From a virus, in IMG/VR virus record IMGVR_UViG_3300048903_000061, positions 1-20,008 of that record: a stretch of DNA of 20,008 nucleotides, one strand, 5' to 3'. Below the pieces are notes generated by a model. That model was not told the origin of the DNA and did no database searches. It saw nothing but the letters and a program-made list of their open reading frames with translations. Made by a program: the position numbers and the translations under genes. This document shows positions 15,461-20,008 of the stretch, piece after piece. The stretch's first letter is position 1. Every line of letters starts with the position of its first letter.

Positions 15461-18400
15461 TAATAACTCTTGTTGCCGATGATCACGCGCCGTGACGGCC
15501 GGCGAATGGCATCGTAGCCCAGCTGCCGGGACAGCTCGTTCGGGCTTTGGTCGATCGCGGGGACTTCCGGTGCTTCGTAGTCTCCCGGCTGCGTGATGTC
15601 CCGCATGCGCGACTGCCCCAGCGCGATCAGCGCCGGATCGTTGAGCATCCTTTGCCAGTTGGCATTGAGCCGCAGTTGGCCACTGTCGACCATATCCATC
15701 AGAGTGGGTGCTGGGTCTTGCGCATTGCGTATTGCTTGCTTGATCCCGCCCTCAAGGCCCCTGTAGCGGCCGGGATAATCCGGGGCTGTTACCTTGGGCC
15801 AGCGGCCGATCCTGGGATCGCCCCTGCCCGGTTGCGGCATGTGCGCCAGCACCGTGCCCGGCTCGTCCGGCACGATGACTTCCGGGCCTTCCTCGCCGAC
15901 GAGATAAGGCTTGCCTTTTTTCACCGGGCCGCCTTCAGCGCGGGCCTCAACCGGCTCGGCCTGCGGCGTAGCTGCAACGGCCGGCGATGATACGTCCGGC
16001 GAGGTGGCAACATCGGAGCCGATACCGCGGCCCGGATTTGCGGTCACGTAGTTGGTGGCGACAAATTTGCCCGCGCTCGTGTCATTCCATCCCTTGCCGA
16101 AATTGCCGACCGCGATGTCGAACTGGTTCAGGTCAGGATTTGCATTCCCCCTGAACTCGCCGCCAGTGTCGTCGACGCGGCCCATGACATTGTTGAGCGT
16201 GTAGGTCTTGCCGTCGATCGGGCTGGTGTAGGTGATGTTGCCGATAAACATCGTCTGCCCGAACTGGCTGGGATGGCCGGCAAGTGAAACGACATCGGCT
16301 CGACCGCTTCGGATGTCATCGAGGGTGGTCAGTGCATTTGCTCTTGACCCGATCATCGGGCCTTCCGTGCCCTTCGCACCCGAAGCACCGGGCGCATAGA
16401 ACGTGAAGATTTTGCTGCCGACGACGCTGCGCCCAGGTTGCCCGCCCATTGAGCCGCCCTCTCTGGCAAGTTCAATGGCGGCGATCTCGTCGCGCGATGA
16501 TCCGCGCACGCCGCGCGCTTCCGCGGTGCTGATGGGATTGAGTTGTGACAGCATGCTGAGCAGCGAGCTGGGCAACGAGGCTTGCTCGGTGTCAGCCCGA
16601 TCGGTGTCAGCAACCCGGAACGGCTGATCCAACGCCCCTTGCCGGCCGGGTGCGTAGACCGGCGCGGGCGGGCCCTGTGCCGGATGTGCGGCCGGTTGGT
16701 AGCCCTGCATTGCCTGATCAATAGCTTCAGCAATCTTGCTTTGGACCTTTGACCACATATTGATCCCAAACACCGTATAGTTGGGGCCATAACCCATCGC
16801 GGTCGCGGTCTTGATAGCCGTATTCAACATTGCGGCCCTGGCCATGGGAGCGGGAACCCCAGCCGCCATCAATGCTGCCCTTCCTGTCGCTCCCTTCGCT
16901 TCGGCTTGCTCCCTGGTGGTTTGGGGTCCTATCCCCTTTATGGCCTGGGCGGCGATTGCCTCTATTGCGCGATTTAACATCATGGGGTCCGCGCGGCCCC
17001 GCGCCGGCGGTGTGAAGGATGTCGGCGCTGCTGGCTCATCTGTTGGCGCGTCGGGCGGCAAATTGGTTGGGGCGGGCGGCGGGATATCGGCCGGCGGGCG
17101 GGGCGGGGCGGGCTGCTGAGCCTCCTGCGGGGGTGGCGCGACAGCACCCTCGCGCGGGAGCGGACCCGGCCTTGGCAACGGCACTTGAGTTTGCTGCTGC
17201 CCCGGTATCAGCCCGCGAGCGGCAGCCTCTTGTCGGTTGCGCGCATCTATTGCGCGCTGGTCCTGCTGCTCCTGCGCGCTCGGTCGGTTGCCGCCAGCGC
17301 CACGCGCGTCGCTCAACTCGATGTGAGGTTCATCGAAAATTCGGCCGTTGCGAACGCCCAATGTTTGAAGCCCAAACTCACGAGCATGGGCGCGTACATA
17401 ATCCCGCGCTCGACCGTGTTGAAAATCGATGGCTCGGCCATGACCGTGATTGGAATTACCGGGCCGGGCTGCTGGGCCAAGGCGACCGCCTTGATAGCGC
17501 GTATAGACACTTTCTTGCGACGTGCGCGGGTCCATCAGATGTTCATGAGCTTCGCCGCGGTGCGCCGGACGATATCCGCTGCTAGCGGTCAATTCATCGC
17601 GGACATATTGCGGCGTGCGCGGGTCGGCGAGCAGGCGATTGATATTCGCAATTAAGCGCGAGTCCAAGTCGCTCACATTGTTGTCACCGGTGCGAAAATT
17701 CGGCTCGATCCCGGCTTGTCGGGCGGTGCGGAAGTCAACGCCAGGGCGGCCTTGCGGATAATCGGTGCGGCCACTGTCGCGATAATAGGGATTGCTTCTG
17801 TTGTCGGTTTCCGACCTAGAATAGATACCATTTTGTCCAATGACGGCACCGGGCTGGGCGGGAATGTTGCCTGGCGGGGTGATCCCCGGCCGATCTGTAG
17901 TCGGGGTGCTACGATCTCCCTCTGGTTCGGGCGCGTCGTCATCGTGCTGCGGCTGGTCGCCTGGCGGTTGGGCCTCGGGCTGCTGCTCGCGCGGGCCGAT
18001 CGGCGCAGTCGGCTGCTGCGAGAATGGAGCCTGCGGCGCTTGCGGCGGCAGCATATCAACCAAACTGGGCTGGCGGGATTGCTCTTGTTGCTGCTCTCGT
18101 GCGGCCTGCTGCTGCGCCTCTTGCACGGCCTGTTGCACGGCCTGTTGCACTTCCGGCGAAATCGGTAGCGCTGGTGGCGGCGCGTCCTGCTGTTGCTCGA
18201 CTGGTGCGGTCGGCTGCTGTTGCCCCGACGGGGCTTCCTGCTGCTGCTGTGCTGCTTCCTGTTGCTGCTGTGCCTGTTGTTGTTCCTGCTGCTGTTGCTG
18301 TGCGGGCGCCTCTGGCTGTTGCTGCGGGGCTTCCTGCTGTTGCTGCGGCGACTGCACTTCCGGCGCTGGTGGTTGCACTTCCGGAGCAGGTGGCGGCGCT

Positions 18401-19968
18401 ACAACCTCGACATTCTGGACTTGTTGCTGGGTTGGGTCGTGAACCAACGGGCCGACATTCAAGCCGGTAACACCAAAAACGGGCGACCCTCGCGACGGCC
18501 CGGCGACAAGGCTATCGATCCCCAATTGGGTGGCGAGACTATCGGGGCCCCGGCCCTGCTCGCCGCGCGCCTGCATGTCGAATGCGGTGGTAGGCATCCC
18601 AAACGGCATGCCGGTAGGTGAGTTGATATCGACCCAATTATTGGGATTGAGCGCGGTGTAGATGCTGCTGAGCAATCCGGGTTCGCGCCCGCTGGTGGTG
18701 GGCGGCCCCATATCGGCATAGGGCGAACCTTGGAAGTCGGTGACATCCGATGATGTTCGGTCGGATGTCTGACTGGGACCGAAGTCGGCATAGGGCGAGC
18801 CCTCATAGTCGGTGGTTGGCGTCTGCTGACTGCCGTACAGATCGCCGGCGATAATGTTTGCCGCAGTGCCGTAATCGGTCGTCTCGGCTGCGCGCTGGCC
18901 GGCATCGATGATGGCCGCCGCATCAGGACCGCCCTCGTCGGTGCCACGGCTCGCCGCGTAATCGCTGCCGATGCCGCCCCTACCGCCTCCACCTCCACCT
19001 CCACCTCCACCTCCACCTCCACCTCCCTCGTCGCCGCCCTTGCTGCCGGCGGCTGCCGCAACCGACTGGGTCTGTGACGGAGCATCCGCATCCGGTGTGG
19101 CCGGGGCGCCTTGCGAGGAAGGCTCGGCATCCTGCAACCCGCCGGGATCGGCATCGGGCAAGCTGTCGGACTTGGATGGCGCCTCGGGCTCGGCATCCGG
19201 CGCGGCTTCGGGCGCAGAGGGCGCAGAGGGCGCAGCGCTTCTGCCGCCCGCGTCGTCATTACCCTTGCTGCTGCCGTAGAAGCCGCCGCCCGGAACGCTG
19301 CCTACCGTGCTGGTCGTGCCGGCGGGAGTATTGAAGCCACCGAAGCCGCCACGGCCGCCGCCGCCTCCGCCGCCGCCGCCACCGCCGCCGCCGTAACTGC
19401 CGCCGCCTCCACCGCCTCCGCCACCGCCGCCGTAGCCGTCGCCGTAGAACCCGCCGCCGCCACCGCCACCGCCGAGAGGCCCGCCGCCACTGTAGGTGCC
19501 GAAGGTGCCGCCCAACCCGCCGCCGGTGCCGGCTGCGCTGTAAGTGCCGGCCGAACCCCAGTCGCCGCCGCCCGTGGTCACGCCAGGATTGGGGCCGGCA
19601 ACATCCACGAACGTCGGATTGGGCGCGTTCATGCCGCCGTAACTGGTGGCCTGGAAACTGCCCCAGTCGCCGCCGCCACCGGCTCCCGTGCCGGCCGTCG
19701 AGGCATCATAGGCGGTACCCGCCCAGCCGCTGAGATCGCCGGATGCATTGAAGCCGGAGGCATCGAACGAGCCGGAACTGCCCCAGTCGCCACCGCCGGT
19801 GGTGGCGCCGCTAAAGCCGCCGTCAAACCCGCCACTGAAGCCGCCGCCACTGTCGCCGGTGAAGCCGCCGCCGCCGCTGTCGCCGCCGCTCGAGCCGCCC
19901 CAGCATAGCCGCAGATTTCGCGGCAACCATTCATCCGGCTGCGCGCGATCCCACGGGCGGTGGTTCAT
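15460..19968 (-). CDS. Giant low-complexity protein with M15-type peptidase and 3D-like domain
   Basis: This encodes about 1502 residues from the ATG at 19968, which has an AGGA site ten bases upstream. The frame stays open to the window's right edge, and a TTG at 19998 would add ten residues. Residues about 25-330 are Gly-rich with TGGGDWGS-type repeats. About 510-670 is Gln/Pro-rich. About 750-890 is an M15 peptidase (D-Ala-D-Ala peptidase/L-Ala-D-Glu endopeptidase type): SSGYRP, then SNHGHGRAID matching S-x-H-x-x-G-x-A-x-D, then DEPHIEL, giving likely zinc ligands His841, Asp848 and His882. After a helical region, about 1183-1300 resembles a 3D domain (GRVDDTGGEF, Asp1267, and FDIAVG, Asp1284). 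A VGEEGPEVIVP motif near 1355 recalls C-terminal motifs of tape-measure and tail lytic proteins. It probably degrades peptidoglycan, either carried in the virion for entry or as an endolysin. The Gly and Gln repeats argue for a virion protein. Confidence 0.75.
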   Translation of the reverse strand: MNHRPWDRAQPDEWLPRNLRLCWGGSSGGDSGGGGFTGDSGGGFSGGFDGGFSGATTGGGDWGSSGSFDASGFNASGDLSGWAGTAYDASTAGTGAGGGGDWGSFQATSYGGMNAPNPTFVDVAGPNPGVTTGGGDWGSAGTYSAAGTGGGLGGTFGTYSGGGPLGGGGGGGGFYGDGYGGGGGGGGGGGSYGGGGGGGGGGGGGRGGFGGFNTPAGTTSTVGSVPGGGFYGSSKGNDDAGGRSAAPSAPSAPEAAPDAEPEAPSKSDSLPDADPGGLQDAEPSSQGAPATPDADAPSQTQSVAAAAGSKGGDEGGGGGGGGGGGGGGGRGGIGSDYAASRGTDEGGPDAAAIIDAGQRAAETTDYGTAANIIAGDLYGSQQTPTTDYEGSPYADFGPSQTSDRTSSDVTDFQGSPYADMGPPTTSGREPGLLSSIYTALNPNNWVDINSPTGMPFGMPTTAFDMQARGEQGRGPDSLATQLGIDSLVAGPSRGSPVFGVTGLNVGPLVHDPTQQQVQNVEVVAPPPAPEVQPPAPEVQSPQQQQEAPQQQPEAPAQQQQQEQQQAQQQQEAAQQQQEAPSGQQQPTAPVEQQQDAPPPALPISPEVQQAVQQAVQEAQQQAAREQQQEQSRQPSLVDMLPPQAPQAPFSQQPTAPIGPREQQPEAQPPGDQPQHDDDAPEPEGDRSTPTTDRPGITPPGNIPAQPGAVIGQNGIYSRSETDNRSNPYYRDSGRTDYPQGRPGVDFRTARQAGIEPNFRTGDNNVSDLDSRLIANINRLLADPRTPQYVRDELTASSGYRPAHRGEAHEHLMDPRTSQESVYTRYQGGRLGPAARPGNSNHGHGRAIDFQHGRARDYVRAHAREFGLQTLGVRNGRIFDEPHIELSDARGAGGNRPSAQEQQDQRAIDARNRQEAAARGLIPGQQQTQVPLPRPGPLPREGAVAPPPQEAQQPAPPRPPADIPPPAPTNLPPDAPTDEPAAPTSFTPPARGRADPMMLNRAIEAIAAQAIKGIGPQTTREQAEAKGATGRAALMAAGVPAPMARAAMLNTAIKTATAMGYGPNYTVFGINMWSKVQSKIAEAIDQAMQGYQPAAHPAQGPPAPVYAPGRQGALDQPFRVADTDRADTEQASLPSSLLSMLSQLNPISTAEARGVRGSSRDEIAAIELAREGGSMGGQPGRSVVGSKIFTFYAPGASGAKGTEGPMIGSRANALTTLDDIRSGRADVVSLAGHPSQFGQTMFIGNITYTSPIDGKTYTLNNVMGRVDDTGGEFRGNANPDLNQFDIAVGNFGKGWNDTSAGKFVATNYVTANPGRGIGSDVATSPDVSSPAVAATPQAEPVEARAEGGPVKKGKPYLVGEEGPEVIVPDEPGTVLAHMPQPGRGDPRIGRWPKVTAPDYPGRYRGLEGGIKQAIRNAQDPAPTLMDMVDSGQLRLNANWQRMLNDPALIALGQSRMRDITQPGDYEAPEVPAIDQSPNELSRQLGYDAIRRPSRRVIIGNKSY
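18200..18360 (-). repeat. Gln-codon repeat tract in the giant gene
   Basis: On the minus strand this stretch is dominated by CAG and CAA codons in runs (encoding QQQQQEQQQAQQQQEAAQQQ and similar, with Ala, Pro and Glu spacers). It is a degenerate triplet-rich tract likely to be disordered. Mixed codons argue against simple slippage, so it appears selected as protein. Confidence 0.75.
18986..19026 (-). repeat. Hexanucleotide tandem repeat coding for polyglycine
   Basis: The six-base unit CCTCCA (plus strand; TGGAGG on the coding strand) is repeated nearly seven times without error over 41 bases, giving about 14 consecutive glycines near residues 314-328. Since the unit is six bases, copy changes add or remove two glycines and keep the frame. 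Exact identity of all copies suggests recent expansion. Confidence 0.9.
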
Positions 19969-20008
19969 GTCAGGATTTTCCTGCGTCGCGTGCCGCAACT
20001 TTCCCAGC

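Noticed and set aside
15838-15930. VGEEGPEVIVP motif as proof of a tape-measure protein
   Set aside because: The motif is shared by tape measures and other virion proteins. The giant protein lacks the long continuous coiled coil of a tape measure, and the neighbours indicate a short-tailed phage.
19111-19908. Plus-strand Ala-rich open frame
   Set aside because: It is the complement of Gly-codon repeats in the giant gene. GCC-type repeats translate as polyalanine. No domain and no ribosome site support it.
1-20008. tRNA, rRNA, integrase, attachment site or replication origin
   Set aside because: I found no cloverleaf-like segment, recombinase motifs or flanking core repeats. The window appears to be structural genes throughout.

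Overview
The window is the structural and packaging block of a tailed phage, or of a prophage fragment. All supported genes lie on the minus strand and are tightly packed, so transcription runs from high to low coordinates. The base composition is GC-rich. The portal, capsid, adaptor and tail proteins indicate a short-tailed (podovirus-like) virion, and I see no tape measure, tube or sheath genes of a long-tailed phage. The host cannot be read from the sequence. A GC-rich Gram-negative, perhaps an alphaproteobacterium, is only a guess. There is no integrase, repressor, tRNA, CRISPR array or bacterial gene here.

In order of transcription, the first gene is a very large low-complexity protein (19968-15460). 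It carries a cell-wall peptidase (M15 type) and a 3D-like beta-barrel domain and may be a virion-borne or ejected lytic protein. An unrecognised Gly/Gln/Asn-rich protein follows (15450-14614). Then come a putative small terminase subunit (14612-14307), the large terminase (14326-12854), a 45-residue single-span membrane peptide (12844-12707), a small basic protein (12696-12508), a P22-type portal (12508-10487) and a Gln-rich scaffold-like protein (10361-9396). A factor-independent terminator (9345-9370) and a hairpin-rich translation start precede the N4 gp56-like major capsid protein (9311-8133).

Downstream of the capsid gene are two tandem, clearly related genes. The first encodes a stand-alone domain of about 133 residues (8116-7715). 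The second carries the same domain fused to a right-handed beta-helix (7689-6463). Next come a small protein with an AT-hook-like tail (6458-6126), a head-tail adaptor (6142-5474), an 86-residue protein (5474-5214), a probable tail or head-closure protein (5214-3706), a modular tail fibre (3706-1472), a 132-residue protein (1471-1073) and a second fibre with a glycine-rich tip that runs off the window (1062-1).

Terminases and portal load DNA into a shell built by scaffold and capsid proteins. The adaptor and the 502-residue protein probably close the vertex, and the fibres bind the host. The giant protein could breach the cell wall. The least ordinary parts are the duplicated post-capsid domain with its beta-helix fusion, the giant multi-domain lytic-type protein, and the regulatory structure around the capsid gene start.
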